A stretch of 64,000 bases of DNA from Tritonibacter aquimaris (lineage in GTDB: Bacteria > Pseudomonadota > Alphaproteobacteria > Rhodobacterales > Rhodobacteraceae). This document shows positions 55,999 through 64,000 of the stretch, in pieces (the first letter of the stretch is position 1; every line of letters starts with the position of its first letter). The notes under the pieces are model-generated. The model worked only from the letters and a program-made list of their open reading frames with translations. It had not been told where the DNA came from and did no database searches. The stretch spans positions 1 to 64,000 of the forward strand of contig NZ_WIXK01000001.1 of NCBI RefSeq assembly GCF_009617595.1. The letters run 5' to 3'. A program made the position numbers and the translations under genes.

Positions 55999-56322
55999 GG
56001 TTTCGCCGTCTCCAATATCATCAGTTGCAAGGGTTCTAGGCCCCCCCGCGCCAAGGGGCAAGGGGGCGTGAGGGGCAATCTAACAAAAGCCGCTGATCTC
56101 AGGGTTAATGGGGCGTGCGCTGGGGATGCAACACCTGGCGCGTATGAGCCCTGGCTGCCAGCCGTCGGCAAAGTGTTGCGTAGGGGGCGTACGCCCCACT
56201 TACCAATCAATAGGATCCGGGCGATATTGTCTCTTTCACCGGATCACGGCTGCGATTAAACGTTTCATCCCGCAGCCCAGTTTAACGGCCCAGTTAAGCA
56301 GCCCCATTCAAAGGAGAGCCCC
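55999..56322. other. Intergenic region between divergent gatB and tex
   Basis: 324 GC-rich bases with the two promoters. It contains a perfect 14-base palindrome GGGGCGTACGCCCC (56184-56197) and, around it, GCAACAC and GTGTTGC in inverse orientation about 40 bases apart (about 56128-56179). No gene seen. Confidence 0.5.
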
Positions 56323-58737
56323 ATGGACACCCAGGCCCGTATCGCCCAGACCATTGCAACCGAGATCGGGGCCGCCACCAAACAGGTGAGCGCGGCGGTG
56401 GAATTGTTGGATGGGGGCGCAACGGTGCCCTTTGTGGCGCGTTACCGCAAAGAGGTGACCGGGGGGCTTGATGATAGTCAGCTGCGCAAACTGGATGAAC
56501 GGCTGGCCTATCTGCGTGAGCTGGAAGCGCGCCGTGCCACTATTGTTGAAACGATCAAAGCGCAAGATAAGCTGACGCCAGAACTCGCAAAATCGATTGC
56601 TGCGGCGGATACCAAGGCGCAGCTTGAAGATATTTACCTGCCTTACAAAAAGAAACGCCGCACTAAAGCGATGATTGCCCGTGAAAATGGGCTGGAGCCT
56701 TTGGCAGAGGCCATTTTGGCAAATCGCAACGCCGATCCCGAAGCGCTGGCGGCTACATATCTGAACGCGGCGGTGGAAACGGTGAAAGACGCGCTGAATG
56801 GAGCACGCGATATTCTGACCGAGCGGATGACCGAAAACGCAGGCCTGATTGGCCGTCTGCGCGAGTTCATGCAACGCGACGCAGTGCTGAGCGCGCGGGT
56901 TGTGGAAGGTCAGGAGCAGGCGGGCGCGAAGTTTTCGGATTATTTCGAACACACAGAAGCCTGGTCCAAAGTGCCCTCGCACCGGGCGCTTGCAATGCTG
57001 CGCGGCTCTAACGAGGGCGTGCTGAACGTGGATATTGCCCCCGGCGGCGAAGATGGTGTGAGCCGCGCCGAGGCGATGGTCGCGGCGGAACTTGGCGCAT
57101 CTGGCCAGGGCAAAGGTGACATCTGGCTGCGCAAAGTGGCGGGCTGGACCTGGCGGGTGAAACTGTCGCTGTCTTTGATGTTGGAGCTGATGGGGGATCT
57201 GCGCGGGCGCGCGCAGGATGAAGCGATTGAGGTCTTTGCCCGCAATCTCAAAGACCTGCTTTTTGCAGCTCCGGCCGGTGCGCGACCGACTCTCGGGCTG
57301 GATCCGGGCATTCGCACCGGCGTCAAAGCGGCAGTGGTGGATGCAACCGGGAAACTGGTGGCGACCGCGACCCTTTACCCGTTTCAGCCCAAGAATGACC
57401 TGCGGGGCGCGCAGGTTGAGATTTTGAAACTGATCGCCAATCACGGCGTTGAACTGGTGGCGATCGGCAATGGCACCGCCAGCCGCGAGACCGAACGCAT
57501 GGTGGCGGAAGTGCTGCAAAACCTGCCTGCGAAGGTAAAGGCGCCAACCAAGGTTGTGGTGTCAGAAGCCGGTGCCTCGGTCTATTCCGCCTCGGAACTG
57601 GCCGCGCGGGAATTCCCGGATCTGGATGTATCTTTGCGCGGCGCGGTGTCGATTGCGCGGCGTTTGCAGGACCCGCTGGCGGAGCTGGTGAAGATCGAAC
57701 CCAAAAGCATTGGCGTGGGTCAGTATCAGCACGATGTGGACCAGCACAAACTGTCCAAATCGCTGGATGCGGTGATTGAAGATGTGGTGAACGCGGTTGG
57801 GGTTGATCTCAATATGGCCTCTGCGCCTTTGCTTGCGCGGGTCTCTGGCCTTGGGCCGGGCCTTGCCGAGGCTGTGGTGGCGCATCGCGATGTGAATGGC
57901 GCGTTCGGGTCCCGCCGGGAGCTGTTGAAGGTGGCGCGTCTTGGTCCCAAAGCCTATGAGCAATGCGCGGGGTTTTTGCGTATTCGCGACGGCAAAGAGC
58001 CGCTTGATGCTTCTGCGGTGCATCCCGAAGCCTATGCGGTGGCGCGCAAAATGGTCTCGGCCTGTGGTCGTGATATCCGCGCGCTGATGGGGGACAGTTC
58101 CGCGTTGAGCCGCCTGCGCGCCGAAGATTTTGTTGATGATAGCTTTGGTCTGCCCACCGTACGCGACATTCTGGCAGAACTTGACAAACCCGGGCGTGAC
58201 CCGCGACCTTCGTTCAAGACTGCGACATTCACCGATGGGGTGGAAGAGATCACCGACCTGAAACCGGGTATGGTGCTGGAAGGCACGGTGACCAATGTGG
58301 CGGCCTTTGGCGCGTTTGTGGATATTGGCGTGCATCAGGATGGGTTGGTGCATGTGAGTCAGCTGGCGGATCGTTTTGTCAAAGACCCGCATGAGGTGGT
58401 GAAAACCGGGCAGGTGGTCAAAGTCACCGTGACTGAGGTGGATGTGGCGCGCAAACGCATTGGTCTCACCATGCGCAAAGATGGTGGGGCGTCGGCCAAA
58501 GAGGCCCGCAATGAGCGTGGCGGCGAGGCGTCGACGGGGCGCAACCCGCGCCAGGGCGGCAAACCCCAGGGGGGGCATTCAAAAGGCACCCAGGCAAAAG
58601 GCACCCACGCAAAAGGTGGTCGCGCGCAGAGCGGGCGGTCGCAGGGCGCGCGCAACGCTGGTGGTCAATCTGGTAAAACTGGCAGTGATACCGGCGCGCT
58701 GGGCGCTGCGCTGATGGATGCGTTCAAAAAACGCTAA
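56323..58737 (+). CDS. tex: Tex-type transcription accessory RNA-binding protein
   Basis: 804 residues. Tex N-terminal helical domain ([17 protein letters not shown], then [24 protein letters not shown]), a YqgF/RuvC-like domain ([22 protein letters not shown]), helix-hairpin-helix repeats, and an S1 RNA-binding domain ([32 protein letters not shown], in parts). The last 75 residues are a basic Gly/Gln/Lys-rich tail with [12 protein letters not shown] repeats, not part of the usual Tex core. AAGGAGA lies seven bases before the ATG. Confidence 0.96.
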   Translation: MDTQARIAQTIATEIGAATKQVSAAVELLDGGATVPFVARYRKEVTGGLDDSQLRKLDERLAYLRELEARRATIVETIKAQDKLTPELAKSIAAADTKAQLEDIYLPYKKKRRTKAMIARENGLEPLAEAILANRNADPEALAATYLNAAVETVKDALNGARDILTERMTENAGLIGRLREFMQRDAVLSARVVEGQEQAGAKFSDYFEHTEAWSKVPSHRALAMLRGSNEGVLNVDIAPGGEDGVSRAEAMVAAELGASGQGKGDIWLRKVAGWTWRVKLSLSLMLELMGDLRGRAQDEAIEVFARNLKDLLFAAPAGARPTLGLDPGIRTGVKAAVVDATGKLVATATLYPFQPKNDLRGAQVEILKLIANHGVELVAIGNGTASRETERMVAEVLQNLPAKVKAPTKVVVSEAGASVYSASELAAREFPDLDVSLRGAVSIARRLQDPLAELVKIEPKSIGVGQYQHDVDQHKLSKSLDAVIEDVVNAVGVDLNMASAPLLARVSGLGPGLAEAVVAHRDVNGAFGSRRELLKVARLGPKAYEQCAGFLRIRDGKEPLDASAVHPEAYAVARKMVSACGRDIRALMGDSSALSRLRAEDFVDDSFGLPTVRDILAELDKPGRDPRPSFKTATFTDGVEEITDLKPGMVLEGTVTNVAAFGAFVDIGVHQDGLVHVSQLADRFVKDPHEVVKTGQVVKVTVTEVDVARKRIGLTMRKDGGASAKEARNERGGEASTGRNPRQGGKPQGGHSKGTQAKGTHAKGGRAQSGRSQGARNAGGQSGKTGSDTGALGAALMDAFKKR

Positions 58738-58741
58738 TCCA

Positions 58742-60070
58742 TCAGCCGGTGATGACCTCAAGGCCAGCGTCGGAAAATGAAACCGTCTGGCCTTGGGCGA
58801 GCTCTTCTGAGAAACATTCTTGCAAGAACCCCTGCGCGGCGTCCCTGCCGCGTGCCGCAAAGTGGCGCGGTGAGGGCACATGGGCATTGTTGGCAAAGCC
58901 CGCCGCCGCATGGGCCCATTGCAGCGGGTGAATTTCTTGCAGGTGATAGCGGGCGAGCCAGTCAGCGGCGTGGGAAATCTCCATGCGTACCGCATCCGCC
59001 GTAAGCGACTGTCCCATATTACGCTGCACCCCAATGGCGCAGAATGCGAGCAGCAGGTTCACAGTTTCCTGCGCAGGACGGTTGTGCAGAATGTCGCGCA
59101 GCCCATCCATGAAAAACGCAAGATCCACGGTTTCGCAGGCGGTATCATCCAGCATCAACGCATCAAGATAGGTCCAGGTGTAGCCACCGGAGCCCCAGAT
59201 GGTTTCGCTTTGTACTGCGGCGCGGCGGGCTTCGATTTCAAGCAGGTTTTTTTCGCCGCTCAGCGCTGGGCGCAGCGCTATGCCGAGGTGGCGCATATTG
59301 CGAAAGTTGATCGGATCAAGCGCAATCAGCTGGGCAAACCCATCCGCCAGTTTGATCGGAGCAATTTCCTGTGTGATCTGCGCGCTGCAGCGGGTGGATT
59401 GCACAAAGGGGCTTGGGGAATTGTCCAGCGCCGATACCAGCGACCAGGCCCGATCAAAATGCACTTTAGCGCGGCTTTCATGGGTCTTGGTGATCGCGGC
59501 GGCAGCTGCGCCGCGCCAGGCCCAGCCCAGATCCAGATGGGCCTGCGCCACAAAGGCCGCCATCAATGGGTTGTCTTTCACTGCGAGGCGGGCCGCTTCG
59601 AGCGCCATGATGCCATCAACATAGAGCCGGTTGTCGACCTCGGTCCCTTCTTCGAGGGCGTGATCCACCGCGTTCACCACGTCGGAACGGGCGCCAAAGG
59701 CCAGAAGATCCGCAATTGGCAACCCGGCACCGGTGGCGGCGCGCTCTGTATCGGCGCGCATTAGCTCATGTGTCAGATCTTCCCAGCGTTCTTGCCGGGC
59801 CAGAAAAACACCGCGGCCGCGGGCCGCATCACATTGCGCCTCATCCTCTCCTTTGTCTTGCACCGGGATCACCAGTTTGGCCGAAAGCACTTCTTCGCGG
59901 GGGAGATGTTTTTGCAAGGCTTTGGGCAAGCGGACCCGGCGCAAATCCTGTGCGAAGGGCACGCGTTTTGGCAGGAGACCTGTCAGAACAGCGGGCATTG
60001 AAACGGGCCGGGGGGTGGTTGAAATCCTGCGCAGCGCAGATTGCAGCGCAGGACGAAGAGCGTTGGGCAT
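58742..60070 (-). CDS. Unrecognised 442-residue protein
   Basis: A full-length frame convergent with tex, four bases apart. I know no named domain. The N-terminus is basic (RPALQSALRRIS), and the middle is Ala-rich and helical with W-containing segments (HLDLGWAWRGAAAAA, FDRAWSLVSALDNSP, GGYTWTYLDALML), suggesting a helical-repeat fold. No signal peptide or membrane segment. Codon use looks like the neighbours. A soluble cytoplasmic protein is the most that can be said. Confidence 0.7.
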   Translation of the reverse strand: MPNALRPALQSALRRISTTPRPVSMPAVLTGLLPKRVPFAQDLRRVRLPKALQKHLPREEVLSAKLVIPVQDKGEDEAQCDAARGRGVFLARQERWEDLTHELMRADTERAATGAGLPIADLLAFGARSDVVNAVDHALEEGTEVDNRLYVDGIMALEAARLAVKDNPLMAAFVAQAHLDLGWAWRGAAAAAITKTHESRAKVHFDRAWSLVSALDNSPSPFVQSTRCSAQITQEIAPIKLADGFAQLIALDPINFRNMRHLGIALRPALSGEKNLLEIEARRAAVQSETIWGSGGYTWTYLDALMLDDTACETVDLAFFMDGLRDILHNRPAQETVNLLLAFCAIGVQRNMGQSLTADAVRMEISHAADWLARYHLQEIHPLQWAHAAAGFANNAHVPSPRHFAARGRDAAQGFLQECFSEELAQGQTVSFSDAGLEVITG

Positions 60071-60210
60071 TTATTTTTTCCGCAGATTGGCAGCATCTTA
60101 GGTCCTGCCAAGATCGCCCCAATTTTGGGCGCAAAAGTGGCGCTCTTAAGGTTTCTACAGCCACAGTTGGAAAAAAATTAACTTTCTGCTCACATGTGTG
60201 AGAGCGGGGC

Positions 60211-60238
60211 GGCTGCAGCCTCAAAACCGGCTGCAGCC
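60211..60238. repeat. Hairpin after pepN
   Basis: Two copies of the self-complementary GGCTGCAGCC (60211-60220 and 60229-60238) flank TCAAAACC and can form a ten-pair stem. It starts eight bases after the pepN stop but has no U-run on the minus strand, so it may stabilise the mRNA 3' end rather than act as a classic terminator. Confidence 0.5.
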
Positions 60239-60245
60239 CTTTGTT

Positions 60246-62810
60246 TTATGCGTCCAGGATGCGGCTGACCATTTCATTTGTGTCACCGCTGAGGCCGTCG
60301 CTGGCCAGAATACGCTGCAATTGGGCGCGAATCTGTGTTTGGCGATCCGCGTCGTAACGTGTCCAGGTTTGGAAGGCGGAACACATGCGGGCGGTGGTTT
60401 GGGGATTAAGCTTATCCAAAGCTATCAGATTGTCGGCCAGCAGTTCATAGCCCGCACCGGTTGCCAGATGGAAACCCGCGTGATGGCCTGCAAGCGCGCC
60501 CATGACCGCGCGGAAACGGTTGGGGTTTTTGATGGTGAACAGCGCGTGCTGGGTCAGATCCCCGGCGACCTTGCTGGCGGTTTGTGGTTTTGCGGTGGCG
60601 ACCTGCAGCGCAAACCATTTGTCCATTACCAGACGATCGTCTTTCCACTGCTGATAAAACGCCTCAGACTGGGCGGCACCGTTTTCAGCGCGCAAGAGGC
60701 AAGCAAGCGCCTGATACTGCAGCGTCATATTATCTGCGGCGTCAAACTGGCGCGCCGCCTGAGCACCACCATCAAGACGGGTCAACAAAGACAGAAGCGC
60801 GCCATTGAGCGAGCGTTTGCCCGCGCCTTCAGCATCAGGGACATAGGGGCCATCAACGGTGGTGTCGGCATAGAGGCGTGGCAAGCTGTCGGCGAGCGCC
60901 TGCGCCAGGCTTTGGGCAAAGGTTTCCGCCGCATCATGGATTTTTTCGGGATCCGGCGTGTGGCCTTTTTCAAACAGGACCTGTGCGATCTGCGACTGGC
61001 TGGGCGGTTGCAGCACCAGCGCGCGAAACGCCGGATCCTGACTGTCATCACGCACCAGTTTCACCAGCGCATCAAGATAGGCCGCATCAGGTGCCGCGCC
61101 GTTCAGGACCATTTTGATGCGGGTGTCAGTGGCGAGCGCATTGCCCGCCTCCCAGCGGTTAAACGGATCGGTGTCATGCGCCAGCAGGAAGGCGCGTTCA
61201 CTATTGGTGCTCTCACGCTGCAAAATCACTGGCGCGGAAAACTCACGCAGGATTGACGGTACCGGTTTGCTGGCGAGCCCTTCAAAGGTGAAGCTTTGTT
61301 TTGCCTCGGTCAGCTCCAACACGGTGGTAGGCTGGATCTCATCACCGGTGTCACCCAAAAGCCCAACAGCGATTGGGATTACGCGCGGGTCTTTGTTGGG
61401 CTGGCCCGGTGTGGGGGCGGTTTCCTGGGCAAAGGTCAGTGTGAGAGTGCCGTTTTCATAGGCCTCATTCACCGTCACCCGTGGGGTGCCCGCCTGAGAG
61501 TACCAGAGTTTGAACTGGCTCATGTCGCGGCCGGTGGCGTCTTCGAAGACTTGCAGCCAGTCTTCGATGGTGCAGGCCTGACCATCGTGGCGATCAAAGT
61601 AAAGATCCAGCGCCTTGTAATAGGCCGCATCGCCAACCAGCAGTTTCAGCATGCCGATGACCTCGGCGCCTTTTTCGTAAACAGTGGCGGTGTAGAAGTT
61701 GTTGATCTCCTGAAAGGCCTCGGGGCGCGGGGGGTGCGCCAGCGGGCCGCCATCTTCGGGGAACTGGCGCGCGCGCAGCGCAATCACATCGTCAATGCGT
61801 TTCACCGGGGCAGAGCGCATATCAGAGGTGAACTGCGCATCGCGGTAAACCGTCAGCCCCTCTTTCAGGCAGAGCTGGAACCAATCGCGGCAGGTGATCC
61901 GATTGCCAGTCCAGTTGTGAAAATACTCATGGGCGATGATTGCCTCGATGCGTTCGAAGTTTGCATCGGTCGAAGTCTCGGGAGAGGCCAAAACACAAGA
62001 AGAGTTGAAAATGTTCAACCCTTTGTTCTCCATCGCCCCCATATTAAAGTCATCCACGGCGACAATGTTGAAAATGTCCAAGTCATATTCGCGACCGTAG
62101 ACCTCTTCATCCCAGGTCATCGACTTTTTCAGCGCTTCCATACCAAAGGCGCATTTGTTTTCATCCCCCGGACGCACCCAGATGTTGAGCTCAACATCCT
62201 TGCCGGATTTGGTGGTGAAACGATCCGGGTGATTGATCAGATCGCCGGCGACCAGCGCAAAGAGATAGGCGGGTTTGGGCCAGGGATCGTGCCATTCAGC
62301 AAAGCCCGTGCCTGCCTCACCCGGATTGCCGTTGGACAGCAGCACGGGCGCGCTGCCCTCAATGCGTACGGTGAAGGTGGACATCACATCAGGACGGTCG
62401 GGGTAGAAGGTGATTTTGCGGAAACCTTCGGCCTCACACTGGGTGCAATACATGCCATTGGACATATAAAGCCCTTCGAGAGCGGTATTGCCCTGCGGGT
62501 TGATTTCAACCTCTGCTTCCCAGGTGAAAGGCTGGTCGGGCACGGCGCATTCCAGCCCGCCATTGATCAGATCGGGGGTGATGTCTTGACCGTCGATCTT
62601 GGCCCAGATCAGCTTCAGCTCTTCGCCATGCAGAAAAAAGCGCGGATCTGCGGCGTCTTTTTTCGGGCTGAACTGGATCTTGCTGATCACGCGGGTGGTT
62701 TCAGGTGCCAGTTTGAACGTCAGCGAAACCGCATCCACGTCAAAGCCAAAGGGTTTGTAATCCTTAAGGTAAATGGTTTCGGGCGCGGTGGCCGGTGCGG
62801 CATCTTTCAT
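60246..62810 (-). CDS. pepN: Aminopeptidase N (M1 family)
   Basis: An 854-residue zinc aminopeptidase. It has the exopeptidase motif MGAMENKGLN, zinc site HEYFHNWTGNR (about residue 294) and the third ligand Glu in LCLKEGLTVYRD. The N-terminal domain (TIYLKDYKPFGFDVDAVSLTF-like, in parts) and the C-terminal DUF3458-type repeats are complete, and length matches E. coli PepN (870). Cytoplasmic peptide turnover. It is divergent from glcB with 214 bases between. Confidence 0.96.
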   Translation of the reverse strand: MKDAAPATAPETIYLKDYKPFGFDVDAVSLTFKLAPETTRVISKIQFSPKKDAADPRFFLHGEELKLIWAKIDGQDITPDLINGGLECAVPDQPFTWEAEVEINPQGNTALEGLYMSNGMYCTQCEAEGFRKITFYPDRPDVMSTFTVRIEGSAPVLLSNGNPGEAGTGFAEWHDPWPKPAYLFALVAGDLINHPDRFTTKSGKDVELNIWVRPGDENKCAFGMEALKKSMTWDEEVYGREYDLDIFNIVAVDDFNMGAMENKGLNIFNSSCVLASPETSTDANFERIEAIIAHEYFHNWTGNRITCRDWFQLCLKEGLTVYRDAQFTSDMRSAPVKRIDDVIALRARQFPEDGGPLAHPPRPEAFQEINNFYTATVYEKGAEVIGMLKLLVGDAAYYKALDLYFDRHDGQACTIEDWLQVFEDATGRDMSQFKLWYSQAGTPRVTVNEAYENGTLTLTFAQETAPTPGQPNKDPRVIPIAVGLLGDTGDEIQPTTVLELTEAKQSFTFEGLASKPVPSILREFSAPVILQRESTNSERAFLLAHDTDPFNRWEAGNALATDTRIKMVLNGAAPDAAYLDALVKLVRDDSQDPAFRALVLQPPSQSQIAQVLFEKGHTPDPEKIHDAAETFAQSLAQALADSLPRLYADTTVDGPYVPDAEGAGKRSLNGALLSLLTRLDGGAQAARQFDAADNMTLQYQALACLLRAENGAAQSEAFYQQWKDDRLVMDKWFALQVATAKPQTASKVAGDLTQHALFTIKNPNRFRAVMGALAGHHAGFHLATGAGYELLADNLIALDKLNPQTTARMCSAFQTWTRYDADRQTQIRAQLQRILASDGLSGDTNEMVSRILDA

Positions 62811-63024
62811 CGCAGCAGATCCTGTTTTGTCAGCTCTGTCTTATCAGTAGGAGTGATGCGCGCGCGCAGCAAGGGGCAGTTGCTGCACTATGCCCGCCTG
62901 TGCCACCCCTCGGCGATTTTTGAAACAGCTCCTGCCTGAGGGGTGAAAACCACCGGGCCAGGCTCATTGCTGGAGCGTGGGAATTGCGCTAGCCATTATG
63001 GAGACAGCCAGTTGGGAGAAGATC

Positions 63025-64000
63025 ATGCGCGATATACACAACATCAAAGTGGCCGATGAACTGGCAGATTTTATTGAAGAAAAAGCCCTGCCGGGCACGG
63101 GTATTACCGCCGATCAGTTCTGGCGCGGTCTATCGGATCTGATCAACGGGCTGGGGGATGAAAACCGGGCGCTTCTGGCCAAACGATCTGAACTTCAGGG
63201 CAAGATTGATGCCTGGCATCTGGCGCACAAAGACAAACCTCATGATGCTGCCGCCTATGAGGCGTTTTTGCGCGAGATTGACTATCTCATCCCCGAGGGC
63301 GAGGCGTTTGAGATCGACACCGCCAATGTGGACCCTGAGATTGCCGAGATGTCCGGCCCGCAGCTGGTGGTGCCGATCACCAACGCGCGCTTTGCGCTGA
63401 ATGCCGCCAATGCGCGCTGGGGCAACCTCTATGATGCGCTTTATGGCACCGATGCGCTGGGCGATCTGCCTGAGGGTGGCGGTTATGACGCCGCGCGTGG
63501 GGCAAAGGTCATTGCCTATGCCAAAGCGTTTTTGGATCAGGCGGTGCCGCTGCGGGGCACAACATGGGGTGAGGTGACAGATGTTGCTGCTGCGCCGCTG
63601 GCAGATAATGCGCAGTTTCTGGGCCAGATGCAGCAGGGTGACTGGCAGGGGTTCTTGTTCCAAAACAACGGGCTAAAGATCGAAATTCTGGTGAGTGCAG
63701 ATAATGAAATCGGCCAAAATGATCCTGCACATATTGCCGCTGTAAACCTTGAGGCGGCCGTGTCGACCATCATGGATTGTGAGGATTCCGTGGCCTGTGT
63801 TGATGCGCCCGACAAGGCGCTGGCCTATTCCAACTGGCTTGGGCTGATGAAGGGCGACCTTAGCGAGACCTTTGAAAAAAATGGCAAGATCACCACGCGG
63901 GTGCTGTATCAGGATGAGACCTATACCGCGCCGGATGGCAGTGATTTCACGGTGAAATCGCGCTCGCTTTTGCTGGTGCGCAATGTGGGGCATCTGATGT
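63025..64000 (+). CDS. glcB: Malate synthase G, 5' part
   Basis: The frame is open from ATG 63025 to the window end (325 codons of about 720). Residues match E. coli GlcB closely: ADFIEEKALPGTGITADQFW, then AAYEAFLREIDYLIPEG, GPQLVVPITNARFALNAANARWG, LYDALYGTDALG, LFQNNGLKIEI, AVSTIMDCEDSVACVDA and SLLLVRNVGHLM. It condenses glyoxylate and acetyl-CoA to malate. Partial only because of the window edge. Confidence 0.96.
   Translation, partial: MRDIHNIKVADELADFIEEKALPGTGITADQFWRGLSDLINGLGDENRALLAKRSELQGKIDAWHLAHKDKPHDAAAYEAFLREIDYLIPEGEAFEIDTANVDPEIAEMSGPQLVVPITNARFALNAANARWGNLYDALYGTDALGDLPEGGGYDAARGAKVIAYAKAFLDQAVPLRGTTWGEVTDVAAAPLADNAQFLGQMQQGDWQGFLFQNNGLKIEILVSADNEIGQNDPAHIAAVNLEAAVSTIMDCEDSVACVDAPDKALAYSNWLGLMKGDLSETFEKNGKITTRVLYQDETYTAPDGSDFTVKSRSLLLVRNVGHLM

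Noticed and set aside
61296-62939. A 547-codon plus-strand frame opposite pepN
   Set aside because: Shadow of pepN; low-complexity Phe/Gly/Val composition and no ribosome site.

Overview
The window is a chromosomal segment of an alphaproteobacterium of order Rhodobacterales, most likely the Roseobacter group. Support comes from an alphaproteobacterial-type division and cell-wall cluster running from mraZ to lpxC, bamD and recN, with the small DUF2484 gene after murC. It also comes from the cobS/cobT cobaltochelatase pair, the J-domain/bolA pair, and a DUF1127 gene followed by four CCUCCUCCC hairpins, which is the ccaF1-ccsR arrangement described in Rhodobacter sphaeroides. No phage, insertion sequence or CRISPR array was seen.

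Layout. Positions 1-2662 hold three tRNA-Gly(GCC) genes on the minus strand, each with its own promoter. A NaeI-type restriction-modification pair sits between the first two. Positions 2910-9778 are minus-strand metabolic and accessory genes: a secreted DUF2314 protein, pyruvate carboxylase, an FMN alpha-hydroxy-acid oxidase, a BLUF photoreceptor and a YrbL-like kinase-fold protein. Positions 9943-14267 hold uvrD behind a LexA-type operator, the four-hairpin sRNA array with its DUF1127 gene, and the Fe-S carrier ATPase mrp.

Positions 14268-41375 are the division and cell-wall region: mraZ-rsmH-ftsL-ftsI-murE-murF-mraY-murD, then ftsW-murG-murC, DUF2484, murB, ddl-ftsQ-ftsA-ftsZ, lpxC, bamD and recN. 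It is preceded by a leader of about 730 bases rich in TGGGA repeats at ten-base spacing, which match the MraZ operator. Two foreign-looking genes interrupt it: an antisense HI0933-type flavoprotein between murD and ftsW, and an uncharacterised 517-residue protein between DUF2484 and murB. The latter has a diverged paralogue at 52825-54438.

Positions 41480-64000 are housekeeping and accessory genes. They include a ClC-family channel, DUF427, Xaa-Pro aminopeptidase, cobS with a cysteine-less racemase-fold protein and cobT, a membrane methyltransferase, a J-domain protein divergent from bolA, DUF4177, the second paralogue, gatB, tex, an unknown 442-residue protein, pepN and the 5' part of malate synthase G.

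The points most worth follow-up are the sRNA array, the long MraZ-box leader, the paired uncharacterised family, the cobaltochelatase-linked racemase homologue without catalytic cysteines, and the R-M system between tRNA-Gly copies. All functions are read from sequence by eye; no searches were run.
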